Position numbers and translations under genes: made by a program. DNA of 64,000 nucleotides from Flavobacterium cyclinae (GTDB taxonomy: Bacteria; Bacteroidota; Bacteroidia; Flavobacteriales; Flavobacteriaceae). The first letter of the stretch is position 1. Each line of letters starts with the position of its first letter. The stretch is from assembly GCF_021172145.1 (NCBI RefSeq), contig NZ_CP089095.1:2170001-2234000 (forward strand), in the 5' to 3' direction. The notes beneath the pieces are model-generated. The model searched no databases, was not told where the DNA came from, and worked only from the letters and a program-made list of their open reading frames with translations. Positions 46,895 to 55,193 of the stretch are shown piece after piece.

Positions 46895-47467
46895 TTATTG
46901 TAATTCTTTTATAACATTCGCCGGATTTCCAGCGGCTATAACATTAGAAGGAATCGATTTTGTTACAATACTTCCATTTCCAATTACAGCATTATCACCT
47001 ATTATAACTCCTTTTAAAATAGTCACATTATCTCCAATGAAAACATTATTTCCTATTTTTATTGGAGCACTATTTGGAATACCCTTTTTTCTTTTATCCA
47101 CTGCTAAATTGTGACCATCATTATCAATAAATGAACAATTTACTCCCACTAAGACATCATTCCCAAATTCAATTGAATGAATTGCTTCAATTGAACAGTT
47201 ATTGTTAAAATAATTGTTATTCCCAAAAACAATTTTTGCATCAGGATTTCTAGCTTCAACATAGGTGTATGTAGCATAAAATTGGGGTGATTCTTTATAT
47301 CCAAACTTACAATTTGAGCCAAAAGAAATCTTTCCTTTACCTATTAAGAGTAAAGGTTGATGTTTAATAGGATTTCCGATAACATTTTGACATTCAGACA
47401 AAATATTGTATTTCCAAATCCTACATTTGACAAAAACTATTTTTTTAAATAAACTCAATATACCCAT
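46895..47467 (-). CDS. Left-handed beta-helix (hexapeptide) acyltransferase
   Basis: 190 residues. Hexapeptide repeats ([LIV]-G-x4) run through most of the protein, for example IVFGNNNYFNNNCSIEA, IEFGNDVLVGVNCSFID, IKIGNNVFIGDNVTILKG and VIIGDNAVIGNGSIVT, ending NVIAAGNPANVIKEL. The His in DNDGHNLAVDKR is a likely catalytic residue. It sits next to an FdtB-like transaminase, so it may acetylate the 3-amino sugar (the FdtC or QdtC role), or it may O-acetylate the glycan; sequence does not decide. Its start touches the transaminase stop. Confidence 0.85.
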   Translation of the reverse strand: MGILSLFKKIVFVKCRIWKYNILSECQNVIGNPIKHQPLLLIGKGKISFGSNCKFGYKESPQFYATYTYVEARNPDAKIVFGNNNYFNNNCSIEAIHSIEFGNDVLVGVNCSFIDNDGHNLAVDKRKKGIPNSAPIKIGNNVFIGDNVTILKGVIIGDNAVIGNGSIVTKSIPSNVIAAGNPANVIKELQ

Positions 47468-48610
47468 TTAATACTTATTTAAAACAGTTATGATATGTTG
47501 AATTTCGGAAACTGTCAATCCCGAATTCAATGGAATACTCAACACTTCATCATGAATTTTTTCAGTGATTGGAAAAGATAAATTATTCCAATTAGACAAT
47601 GCTTTTTGTTTGTGAGGTGGAATAGGATAATGTATCATGGTTTCAATTCCGTTCTCTTTTAAATAATCTTGTAAATGATTTCGGTTTGAAGTACGAATGA
47701 CAAACAAATGAAACACATGATTATTAGACAAATCCCAATAAGGCAATGTAATTTTATCATTTTTAATTTCAGAAAGATATTGTTTTGCTACTCTTCTTCG
47801 AAATTCATTTTCAGCTTCTAAATGCTTTAACTTAATATTCAAAAAAGCCGCTTGTAGCTCATCTAATCTAGAATTTACACCTAAAATTTCATTCTCATAT
47901 TTTACTTTCGAACCATAATTTCGCAAAGAAAACAAAACTTCTGCCAATGCATCATCGTTAGTAGTGATTGCACCTCCATCACCTAAAGCACCTAAATTTT
48001 TACCCGGATAAAAACTATAGGCAGTTGGGTGATGGGTGTTGGGTGATGGATGAGCCTCATCAGATAACTCAGACTGAACACTTTTTAATGAACACTGAAC
48101 ACTAAATCTTGCACCATGTGATTGCGCTGCATCTTCAATAACTAGTAAATTATGTTTTTGAGCAATTTCGTTTATAGCTTTCATTTCGCATAATTGACCG
48201 TAAAGATGAACTGGTAAAATAGCTTTGGTTTTGGAAGATATTTTGGCTTCAATTTCTTCCGGATTAATGTTGTACGTTTCCAATCTAGGTTCGACTAAAA
48301 CAGGAATCAAATCTGCTTGCAAAACTGCTAAAATACTTGCAATATAAGTGTTAGCAGGAACAATAACTTCATCTCCTTTTTGTAATTTCCCTAAATGTAT
48401 GTAGGCTTTGAAAATGAGCACTAAAGCATCTAATCCATTCCCAACACCAATACAATATTTAGAACCACAATAAGAAGCAAAATCTTTTTCAAATTGCTTA
48501 ACTTCATTTCCTAAAATATACCAACCTCCCTCTAAAAATTGCTTCATCTTATCTTGAAAAGCAAATTCAAAAGGTTGGTTAATTTTTTTTAAATTGAGGA
48601 AATGTATCAT
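47468..48610 (-). CDS. DegT/DnrJ/EryC1/StrS aminotransferase, FdtB/QdtB-like
   Basis: 380 residues. This PLP enzyme should place an amino group at C3 of a dTDP-3-keto-6-deoxyhexose made by the FdtA-like isomerase. Landmarks are GNGLDALVLIFKAY, GDEVIVPANTYIASILAVL, VIEDAAQSHGAR and YSFYPGKNLGALGDGGA, whose lysine forms the Schiff base. Between SHGAR and SFYPGKN the usual ~15 residues (RYKGKRAGNLGDAAAF-type) are replaced by ~30 unusual ones (SVQCSLKSVQSELSDEAHPS...). The DNA here (48023-48107) is made of intergenic-type repeat words, so it looks like an in-frame insertion or replacement. Whether the enzyme still folds is open. The start overlaps the upstream stop by 4 bp. Confidence 0.88.
   Translation of the reverse strand: MIHFLNLKKINQPFEFAFQDKMKQFLEGGWYILGNEVKQFEKDFASYCGSKYCIGVGNGLDALVLIFKAYIHLGKLQKGDEVIVPANTYIASILAVLQADLIPVLVEPRLETYNINPEEIEAKISSKTKAILPVHLYGQLCEMKAINEIAQKHNLLVIEDAAQSHGARFSVQCSLKSVQSELSDEAHPSPNTHHPTAYSFYPGKNLGALGDGGAITTNDDALAEVLFSLRNYGSKVKYENEILGVNSRLDELQAAFLNIKLKHLEAENEFRRRVAKQYLSEIKNDKITLPYWDLSNNHVFHLFVIRTSNRNHLQDYLKENGIETMIHYPIPPHKQKALSNWNNLSFPITEKIHDEVLSIPLNSGLTVSEIQHIITVLNKY
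48023..48107. repeat. Intergenic-type word repeats inside the fdtB-like gene
   Basis: Plus strand: GTTGGGTGATGGGTGTTGGG and TGATGGATGAG, then GACTGAACACTTTTTAATGA and ACACTGAACACTAAAT. These imitate the spacer words at 19951-20163. They keep the frame and contain no stop on the minus strand. Confidence 0.7.
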
Positions 48611-49587
48611 AATAAAACGTTATCTAACAGGATGTAATTATTAATTTCTAGTTCGTAAAAGTCTTGGGTTATACTTTTTGCACCAAAGCTTTCTTTCCAA
48701 TACAATAACCCTTCATTGATATTTTTACCGTGATTTTCATTAGAAATTCCAAAATCGAAATATTTTTTGTTTTTAAAAACGTTGGAAATTAAATAATCGT
48801 GTAAAAAATCTAAACTTCCTAATTCGTTTTTATCTGAATTACCAGAAATATATTGCGAATGCGCTACAAAATTGGATTCAAAAATAGTGGTTCCAGCAAC
48901 AATTGTATCGTTTTGATACACGTTAAATTGTCTTATATTTTCTGGAAATTTAGAATGCAAATATTGAATTTCTTGTAATGAATGAACAGGTTTAGCTTGA
49001 TGTTTTTCAGCTAAATTAGGAATTAAAATTTCGGTCCAAAACGATTCAAAATTTGCTTCTTCTCTTACTACTAAATTATTTTTTATGCCTCGTTTGATTC
49101 CGTTTTTTCGATCTCGTGAAAAAGAAAATGAAGACGACATATCCAAAACCGTCAAAACATCTCTTCGGATCAAATTACCCCTCATCAAAAACATCAAATA
49201 ACGCAATTCATCGGATGGCATTTTATGATATATGGCAGGAATTTCTTTGAAAATCATCTTGTTACAACCGCATGTTTTCAAAAATTCAAAAATTGACTTT
49301 GCGATGAAAATACAATCAGAAAGTTTTGTTTTTTCTTGAAGAATTATACCTCCATAAGTCAATCCTTGATGTGAAAAAAGAGTATCTTCTTGTCTATTTG
49401 CTGGCAATAATGCTATTAATTGTTCCGAATCATCAAAAACCAATAAAGAAAAATCTTCAAAACGATCTTGATGATATTCCATAAAATCTCGGTGAAATAA
49501 AAAAGTAGCATTTTTAGATTTTGCTACAAATTCATTCCACAAAAAATAGAATTCCGAACTGTATTTTTTTACTTGATAGTTTTTCAA
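48607..49587 (-). CDS. FemAB/GNAT-like acyltransferase family protein
   Basis: 326 residues without signal or membrane segments. The N-terminal part (FYFLWNEFVAKSKNATFLFHRDFMEY) and the C-terminal block (NELGSLDFLHDYLISNVF, KYFDFGISNENHG, LYWKESFGAKSITQDFYEL) resemble the double-GNAT fold of FemAB-type and related polysaccharide-cluster acyltransferases. The substrate could be an amino sugar of the neighbouring pathway or a lipid-linked intermediate, both guesses. It starts the minus-strand run GNAT-like, fdtB-like, acyltransferase, flippase, with a 4-bp overlap to the aminotransferase. A clear promoter is not visible in the 110 bp upstream. Confidence 0.72.
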   Translation of the reverse strand: MKNYQVKKYSSEFYFLWNEFVAKSKNATFLFHRDFMEYHQDRFEDFSLLVFDDSEQLIALLPANRQEDTLFSHQGLTYGGIILQEKTKLSDCIFIAKSIFEFLKTCGCNKMIFKEIPAIYHKMPSDELRYLMFLMRGNLIRRDVLTVLDMSSSFSFSRDRKNGIKRGIKNNLVVREEANFESFWTEILIPNLAEKHQAKPVHSLQEIQYLHSKFPENIRQFNVYQNDTIVAGTTIFESNFVAHSQYISGNSDKNELGSLDFLHDYLISNVFKNKKYFDFGISNENHGKNINEGLLYWKESFGAKSITQDFYELEINNYILLDNVLL

Positions 49588-49697
49588 AAATTAACTTTTA
49601 TTGCGGAAAATTACTAAATTTTTATGGCATCTGATTTCTTTATTCTAATTTTTAAAAAATTTATATTAAATTAGAACCAAATTTTCACAAAATCAAC

Positions 49698-51515
49698 ATG
49701 TTAAAAAAATTACTTTCTTTCTTTTTTTTACTACAATTATTCCCTGTTTTATTAAAAGCTCAGGATATTTCATTATACACCCAAATCAATGGCCGTTATG
49801 ATTTTACTTTCATTGGAAATACTCTAAATCCGTCTGAAAATACAAATTTTTCACCAACATTTTTATTTACCTCTTCCTCTGCTACTTTAAATCTTTCTCC
49901 TGATGATAGAATTGAAAGAGCTTATTTATATTGGGCTGGAAGTGGACCTGGTGACACCAATATAAAACTTAATGGTGTTGATTTTACTCCTGATATACTA
50001 AGTAATGTAGTAGGAACCGCTAATAATTTTACCTATTTCAGTGCTTTTAAAGATATCACAACTTTTGTACAATCTACTGGAAATGGTGTTTATACAATTT
50101 CCGATTTTGATTTAAACAGCTATGTTTCCACCTATATTTCAAACGCAACACATTTTGCAGGATGGGCCATATTAGTGGTTTACGAAAACCCTAATTTAAC
50201 ATTAAACCAATTAAACATTTATCAAGGATTAGAAGCATTATCTCCTAATCGCCCATTAGGTATTATTGATTACATGACAATACAACTTGATAATCTGTAT
50301 TTAATTAGTAATACGGGTGCCAAAATAGGTTTCATTGCTTGGGAAGGCGACCGTTTTATTCAAGAAAGCGAGCGTTTGAGTTTTTCCGCAAATGGAACAA
50401 CAAATATTCTTAGTAATCCATTAAACCCTAGTAACAATGCTTTTAATGGGACGAATACTGAGACGAATTCTTCCAATCTATACAACATGGATTTAGATGT
50501 GTATTCGATTGAAAATTATATTGTTCCAGGTACAACATCCGCAACGGTATCGTTACAATCAGGACAAGATTATGTGATGTTAAACACCGTTGTAACCAAA
50601 CTTAACAGCCAACTTCCAGATGCTACAATTGTACTTGAAAATCCAATAATCAATTGTAATTCTAGAGAAATTACTATTGATTATATTGTGTCTAATTTTA
50701 ATAGTACTGAAGTTTTAAATGCTGGCACTCCAATAACTTTTTATGCTGACGCTCAACCTATAACTACCATTTTTACGCAAAACATCATTCCGATTGGAGG
50801 AAGCGAAATTGGAACTATAACACTTACTATTCCAAATACAATTCCTTTAAATTTCAACTTAACCGCAAATGTTGATGATTCAGGAAATGGAACCGGAATT
50901 CAACCCGAATTAATCGAAACCAATAATTCATTCCAAATAGCAATAGAATTAATTGTATCTCCAACTTTTAACAATTTAGAGCCATTAACAACTTGTAATT
51001 TAGGGTTAACTCGCGGTATTTTTGATTTTTCAAACTATTCCGAAATTGTAAAAACAGACCCAAGTCATATCGTTACATTTCATGAAAGTTATAATGATGC
51101 TGTACAAAATAGCAATCCCATAACTACTATTTCAAATTACGAAGCCATTACAACACCAAAAGAAATTTTTGTACGAATAGATAATGGATGTTTCTCAATC
51201 ACTTCTTTTTTGTTATTAACTGAAAATTGTCCTCCAACAGTTTATAATGCAGTTTCTCCTAATAATGACTTTTCAAATGACACTTTTTTTATTGATGGAC
51301 TTCGAGATGTTTTTGTGAATTTTGAATTGTTGATTTACAATCGTTGGGGAAAACATTTATGGACAGGAAATAACAACAAACCTGATTGGGATGGGTATGT
51401 TGAAGATGGCGTTGGAACTACTTTAGCTCCTGATGGAACGTACTATTACATCCTTTATTTAAATGATCCAAATTATCCAGAACCGCTTACAGGTTATCTT
51501 TATTTAAACCGATAA
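49698..51515 (+). CDS. T9SS type B cargo protein, gliding-motility C-terminal domain
   Basis: 605 residues with a signal peptide (MLKKLLSFFFLLQLFPVLLKAQ). Residues ~25-300 form a beta-rich domain (RIERAYLYWAGSGPGDTNIKL, HFAGWAILVVYENPNLTLNQ) of the DUF3344 style, found in other bacterial surface proteins. A CARDB-like Ig domain (~310-410) and another beta segment follow. The last ~85 residues (YNAVSPNNDFSNDTFFIDGL, FELLIYNRWGKHLW, WDGYVEDG) are the type B sorting domain that routes it through the T9SS. This is a third cargo protein in the window, with no repeats and no small partner gene. It stands next to the glycan cluster and is divergent from it. Confidence 0.88.
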   Translation: MLKKLLSFFFLLQLFPVLLKAQDISLYTQINGRYDFTFIGNTLNPSENTNFSPTFLFTSSSATLNLSPDDRIERAYLYWAGSGPGDTNIKLNGVDFTPDILSNVVGTANNFTYFSAFKDITTFVQSTGNGVYTISDFDLNSYVSTYISNATHFAGWAILVVYENPNLTLNQLNIYQGLEALSPNRPLGIIDYMTIQLDNLYLISNTGAKIGFIAWEGDRFIQESERLSFSANGTTNILSNPLNPSNNAFNGTNTETNSSNLYNMDLDVYSIENYIVPGTTSATVSLQSGQDYVMLNTVVTKLNSQLPDATIVLENPIINCNSREITIDYIVSNFNSTEVLNAGTPITFYADAQPITTIFTQNIIPIGGSEIGTITLTIPNTIPLNFNLTANVDDSGNGTGIQPELIETNNSFQIAIELIVSPTFNNLEPLTTCNLGLTRGIFDFSNYSEIVKTDPSHIVTFHESYNDAVQNSNPITTISNYEAITTPKEIFVRIDNGCFSITSFLLLTENCPPTVYNAVSPNNDFSNDTFFIDGLRDVFVNFELLIYNRWGKHLWTGNNNKPDWDGYVEDGVGTTLAPDGTYYYILYLNDPNYPEPLTGYLYLNR

Positions 51516-51583
51516 AACTTAACAAACAAAAGTTAAAATTTATTAAATACGTTTTCCTGAATATTAAAATCAGAGATAATTTT

Positions 51584-51591
51584 TATCTTTA
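51584..51591 (+). promoter_or_regulatory. Candidate -7 box of the amidohydrolase gene
   Basis: TATCTTTA (one mismatch to TAnnTTTG) 22 bp before the ATG at 51614. No -33 TTG at the right distance. Confidence 0.4.
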
Positions 51592-51613
51592 GCCTTTACA
51601 AAAACTAAAAATC

Positions 51614-54600
51614 ATGAGATACTTATCGTTATTGTTAGTATTCTGGCTTACAATTAGCAGTCAAGCACAAGAATATTTTCCTAAAAATGATGGTGTAAAA
51701 CAAAGCTTTAAAAACTACACTGCGTTTACAAATGCCACCATTTATGTATCAGCTACGCAAAAAATTGAAAAAGCCACGCTGTTAATCAAAGAAAACAAAA
51801 TTGTGGAAGTAGGCACTTCTGTCAACATTCCAAAAGGAGCCAATATTATTGACGCCACAGGTAAAACTATATATCCATCTTTTATTGAATTGTATAGTGA
51901 ATTTGGAATCAACAAACCAAATCCAAGACCTAATGGAAATTTCACACCACAATACGATACCAATCGTGAAGGTTATTATTGGAATGATCATATTAAGCCA
52001 GAATACAATGCGTATGAAAACTTAAATTATGATTCAAAAGCCGCTGGAGGTTTAAGAGAAGCTGGTTTCGGAACTGTTTTGAGTCATCATAACGATGGTG
52101 TAATTGCTGGAACAGGTTTATTATGGACATTAAACGATTTTGGTTCTAATGCAGATAGAATGTTAAAAGACAAAGTTTCACAACATTTCACATTTAGCAG
52201 AAGTAAATTTACTAAACAAAGTTATCCTTCTTCTTTAATGGGAAGTATGGCGTTAATTCGTCAAGTATTTCATGATGCAAAATGGTATGCACAAGGAAAT
52301 GCAACTAATAAAGACTTATCTTTAGAAGCTTTCAATGCGAACAAATCTTTATTGCAAATCTTTAACGCTGGTGATAAACTAAACGCATTACGAGCAGATA
52401 AATTAGGTGATGAATTCGGAGTAAAATACCTAATCAAAGGAAGTGGAAACGAATTTGAACGCATAAACGAAATCAAAAAAACGGGAGCAACGTTCATCAT
52501 TCCATTAAACTTCCCAGATGCTTATGATGTTTCAGACCCTTACTTAGCACAACAAGTAAGTTTGAGCGATATGAAATTCTGGAATCAAGCACCTTTCAAC
52601 TTGAAAATTTTAGAAGAAAACAATGTTCCTTTTGTAATTTCTACTACAGATTTAAAAGATACAAAATCCTTTTTATCCAACTTAAGAAAAGCGGTAACTT
52701 ATGGCTTACCAAAAGAAAAAGCACTATTAGCATTAACAGAAAATCCTGCAAAATTGGTTAATCAATTTGATAAAGTAGGTTCTATTTCTAAAGGAAAATT
52801 AGCCAACTTCATCATTGTTTCCGGAGATATTTTTGAAGATAAAAGCAACATCTTAGAAAACTGGGTGCAAGGAAATCGAAACATTATCGATAAAATTAAT
52901 CCTACCGATATAAGAGGAACTTATGATTTAGTATTTGATAATCACAAATTCGAATTAAAAATCGAAGGCGAAACTTCAAAATTTGAAGCTAAAGCGGTTA
53001 AGGACAGTATCAACTTTGGAACAAAAATTCAATTCAACGATCCTTGGGTGAATTTAGTCATCAAAAATCAAGATACTACAAAAGCAAACTTCGTTAGACT
53101 TTCTGGAACTTTTGTAAAAGAAATGATGCAAGGAAAAGCCGTTTTAGAAAATGGAAACGAAACAACTTGGACAGCGACTAAAAGAGCTACAGAAGTTAAA
53201 GAAGATAAAAAGAAAGACGGTAAAAAAGACGAACCAAAAGTACCATCAATGTATGCCGTAACCTATCCAAATGTTTCATTTGGAACTACGGAAAAACCAA
53301 TACAAGAAACAATTCTTTTCAAAAATGTAACCGTTTGGACTGGAGAAAAAGAAGGAAACTTAAAAGAAACAGATGTTTTAATCCAAAACGGAAAAATTGC
53401 AAAAATTGGTAAAAACTTACCATCAACCGGGGCAAAAGTAATCGATGGAAGCGGTAAACATTTAACTGCAGGAATCATTGACGAACATTCTCACATTGCC
53501 ATTTCAAATGGAGTTAACGAAGGTGGTCAAAATTCATCAGCAGAAGTTACTATTGAGGATGTGGTAAATTCAGATGATATTAATATTTACAGAAATTTAG
53601 CAGGTGGTGTTACTTCGGCTAACTTATTACATGGTTCTGCAAATCCTATTGGTGGTCGTGCGGCATTCATCAAATTAAAATGGGGTTATTCTCCAGATGA
53701 AATGTTAGTAAAAGACGCTCCTAAATACATCAAATTTGCATTAGGAGAAAATGTAAAACAATCGAATTGGGGTGATTTTGCTCGTAATCGTTTTCCACAA
53801 TCTCGTATGGGAGTAGAACAAGTGTATGAAGACTATTTCACAAGAGCAATCGAATATAAAAACGAGTGGGATGCTTACAAATCGGGTAAAGGCAAAAACA
53901 AAGTAATGCCAAGATTTGATATTGAAATGGAAGTAATTAATGAAATTTTAGCTAAAAAGCGATTCATTACGTGTCACTCTTATGTACAATCAGAGATCAA
54001 TATGTTAATGAAATTTGCAGAACGTTATGGCTTCAAAATTCAAACTTTCACACACATTTTAGAAGGATACAAATTAGCGGATAAGATGTCGGCTCACGGC
54101 GTTGCGGGTTCTACATTTGCAGATTGGTGGGCTTACAAATATGAAGTTAATGATGCCATACCATACAATGCAGCGATTATGATGAACGAAGGTGTTAAAG
54201 TATCTATCAATTCAGATGATGCTGAAATGTCACGTCGTTTAAATCAAGAAGCAGCAAAAACAGTAAAATATGGAAACGTAACGGAAGAAGAAGCTTGGAA
54301 TTTCGTAACCTTAAATCCAGCAAAAATTCTCCAAGTGGATAACAAAGTGGGAAGTATAAAAGTAGGAAAAGATGCTGATGTCGTACTTTGGTCAGATAGT
54401 CCATTATCAATTTACACAAGAGCAGAAAAAACTTTAGTAGACGGAATCATTTTCTACGATTTAGAAAAAGAAACGGAAACTTTAGCATTGATTCAAAAAG
54501 AAAGAGCTGAATTAATCAATTTAATGTTAGACGCTAAAAACAAAGGAATGAAAACGCAATTACCTAAGAAAAAAGAAAACGGTCACTACCACTGTGATAC

Positions 54601-54643
54601 TTTAGGAGAATATTGCAAAGAGTCTCATTATAAATACAATTAA
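51614..54643 (+). CDS. Secreted two-domain amidohydrolase, only the second half with metal ligands
   Basis: 1009 residues with signal peptide (MRYLSLLLVFWLTISSQAQ). The first half (~25-420) has the shape of an imidazolonepropionase-like amidohydrolase (KENKIVEVGTSVNIPKGANI, GKLANFIIVSGDIFED), but where PGxIDxHxH should be it reads TIYPSFIELYSEFGIN, with no HxH. A linker (~420-570, DUF-like beta stretch and a KEDKKKDGKKDE hinge) joins it to a second half with GIIDEHSHIAIS (HxH), ITCHSYVQSE, FTHILEG and SINSDDAEMS, the full metal set. The active site is thus in the C-terminal domain; substrate is unknown (a cyclic peptide or amide in the periplasm is the usual guess). A second amidohydrolase gene follows 550 bp on, with a DUF559 cassette in between. 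Confidence 0.9.
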   Translation: MRYLSLLLVFWLTISSQAQEYFPKNDGVKQSFKNYTAFTNATIYVSATQKIEKATLLIKENKIVEVGTSVNIPKGANIIDATGKTIYPSFIELYSEFGINKPNPRPNGNFTPQYDTNREGYYWNDHIKPEYNAYENLNYDSKAAGGLREAGFGTVLSHHNDGVIAGTGLLWTLNDFGSNADRMLKDKVSQHFTFSRSKFTKQSYPSSLMGSMALIRQVFHDAKWYAQGNATNKDLSLEAFNANKSLLQIFNAGDKLNALRADKLGDEFGVKYLIKGSGNEFERINEIKKTGATFIIPLNFPDAYDVSDPYLAQQVSLSDMKFWNQAPFNLKILEENNVPFVISTTDLKDTKSFLSNLRKAVTYGLPKEKALLALTENPAKLVNQFDKVGSISKGKLANFIIVSGDIFEDKSNILENWVQGNRNIIDKINPTDIRGTYDLVFDNHKFELKIEGETSKFEAKAVKDSINFGTKIQFNDPWVNLVIKNQDTTKANFVRLSGTFVKEMMQGKAVLENGNETTWTATKRATEVKEDKKKDGKKDEPKVPSMYAVTYPNVSFGTTEKPIQETILFKNVTVWTGEKEGNLKETDVLIQNGKIAKIGKNLPSTGAKVIDGSGKHLTAGIIDEHSHIAISNGVNEGGQNSSAEVTIEDVVNSDDINIYRNLAGGVTSANLLHGSANPIGGRAAFIKLKWGYSPDEMLVKDAPKYIKFALGENVKQSNWGDFARNRFPQSRMGVEQVYEDYFTRAIEYKNEWDAYKSGKGKNKVMPRFDIEMEVINEILAKKRFITCHSYVQSEINMLMKFAERYGFKIQTFTHILEGYKLADKMSAHGVAGSTFADWWAYKYEVNDAIPYNAAIMMNEGVKVSINSDDAEMSRRLNQEAAKTVKYGNVTEEEAWNFVTLNPAKILQVDNKVGSIKVGKDADVVLWSDSPLSIYTRAEKTLVDGIIFYDLEKETETLALIQKERAELINLMLDAKNKGMKTQLPKKKENGHYHCDTLGEYCKESHYKYN

Positions 54644-54694
54644 CAAAACGATTATTTCTGATGAAAAAGTAAAAGGAAATAAATCAATCGAACA

Positions 54695-55121
54695 ATTGTC
54701 CCCTTGAGGGGACTTTAGGGGTGTAAAAATCATGAAAAACAAAATCATTCCATACAAGTCACATTTGAAAGATTTCGCAAGAGAGCTAAGAAAAAACAGC
54801 ACACTTAGCGAAGTGATTCTTTGGCAAAATATAAAGATGAAAGGTTATGATTTTCAATTTCACAGACAGGTCCCTATGTTAGATTATATCGTTGATTTTT
54901 ATTGCCATGAGTTAAGGTTAGCTATTGAAATTGATGGTGACAGCCATCTTTACAAATATGAATATGATAAATTCAGACAAGGCGAATTAGAAAAATTAGG
55001 AGTACATTTTTTACGTTTTAGTGATATTGATGTAAAGCAAAACTTATTTTCTGTTTTATTATCTATAGAAAAAGAAATCGAAAGACTAAAAACACCCCTA
55101 AAGTCCCCTCAAGGGGACAAT
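54695..55121 (+). mobile_element. DUF559 cassette bounded by perfect 30-bp inverted repeats
   Basis: The left repeat (54695-54724, starts ATTGTCCCCTTGAGGGGACT) and right repeat (55092-55121, ends AAGTCCCCTCAAGGGGACAA plus T) are exact reverse complements over 30 bp. Each contains its own hairpin, GTCCCC-TTGA-GGGGAC. The left copy ends 7 bp before the DUF559 ATG and the right copy is in frame inside its 3' end. No convincing target duplication is seen. This resembles the layout of REP sequences around REP-associated transposases, though movement is not shown. Confidence 0.6.
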
Positions 55122-55133
55122 CCTACTAATTAA
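54732..55133 (+). CDS. DUF559 (Vsr-like) endonuclease-domain protein
   Basis: 133 residues. The pattern ARELRKNSTLSEVILWQNI, then DFQFHRQVPMLDYIVDFYC, then ELRLAIEIDGDSH and GVHFLRFSDIDV is typical of the DUF559 family, a small PD-(D/E)xK-like fold related to the Vsr mismatch nuclease. Candidate metal ligands are D55, E66 and D68, with H72 close by. Residues 121-130 (TPLKSPQGDN) are encoded exactly by the 30-bp right inverted repeat, so the C-terminal tail comes from the repeat. It lies between two amidohydrolase genes in the same direction and does not belong to their pathway. Nuclease activity and mobility are inferred only. Confidence 0.85.
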   Translation: MKNKIIPYKSHLKDFARELRKNSTLSEVILWQNIKMKGYDFQFHRQVPMLDYIVDFYCHELRLAIEIDGDSHLYKYEYDKFRQGELEKLGVHFLRFSDIDVKQNLFSVLLSIEKEIERLKTPLKSPQGDNPTN

Positions 55134-55193
55134 GTTCAGAGTAAATCTTAGTTAGTTTTTGAATATTTTGATAAAATTTTAAAAAATTTATAA

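Noticed and set aside
46875..47114. Plus-strand 79-codon frame with hydrophobic content
   Set aside because: It mirrors the hexapeptide repeats of the acyltransferase on the other strand.
54602..54802. Minus-strand frame across the DUF559 start
   Set aside because: Its TPLKSPQGDN segment is only the left inverted repeat read in the other direction; it overlaps two better genes.
54690..55130. Target-site duplication around the DUF559 cassette
   Set aside because: No matching direct repeat of more than 2-3 bp is seen next to the two arms, so transposition is not claimed.
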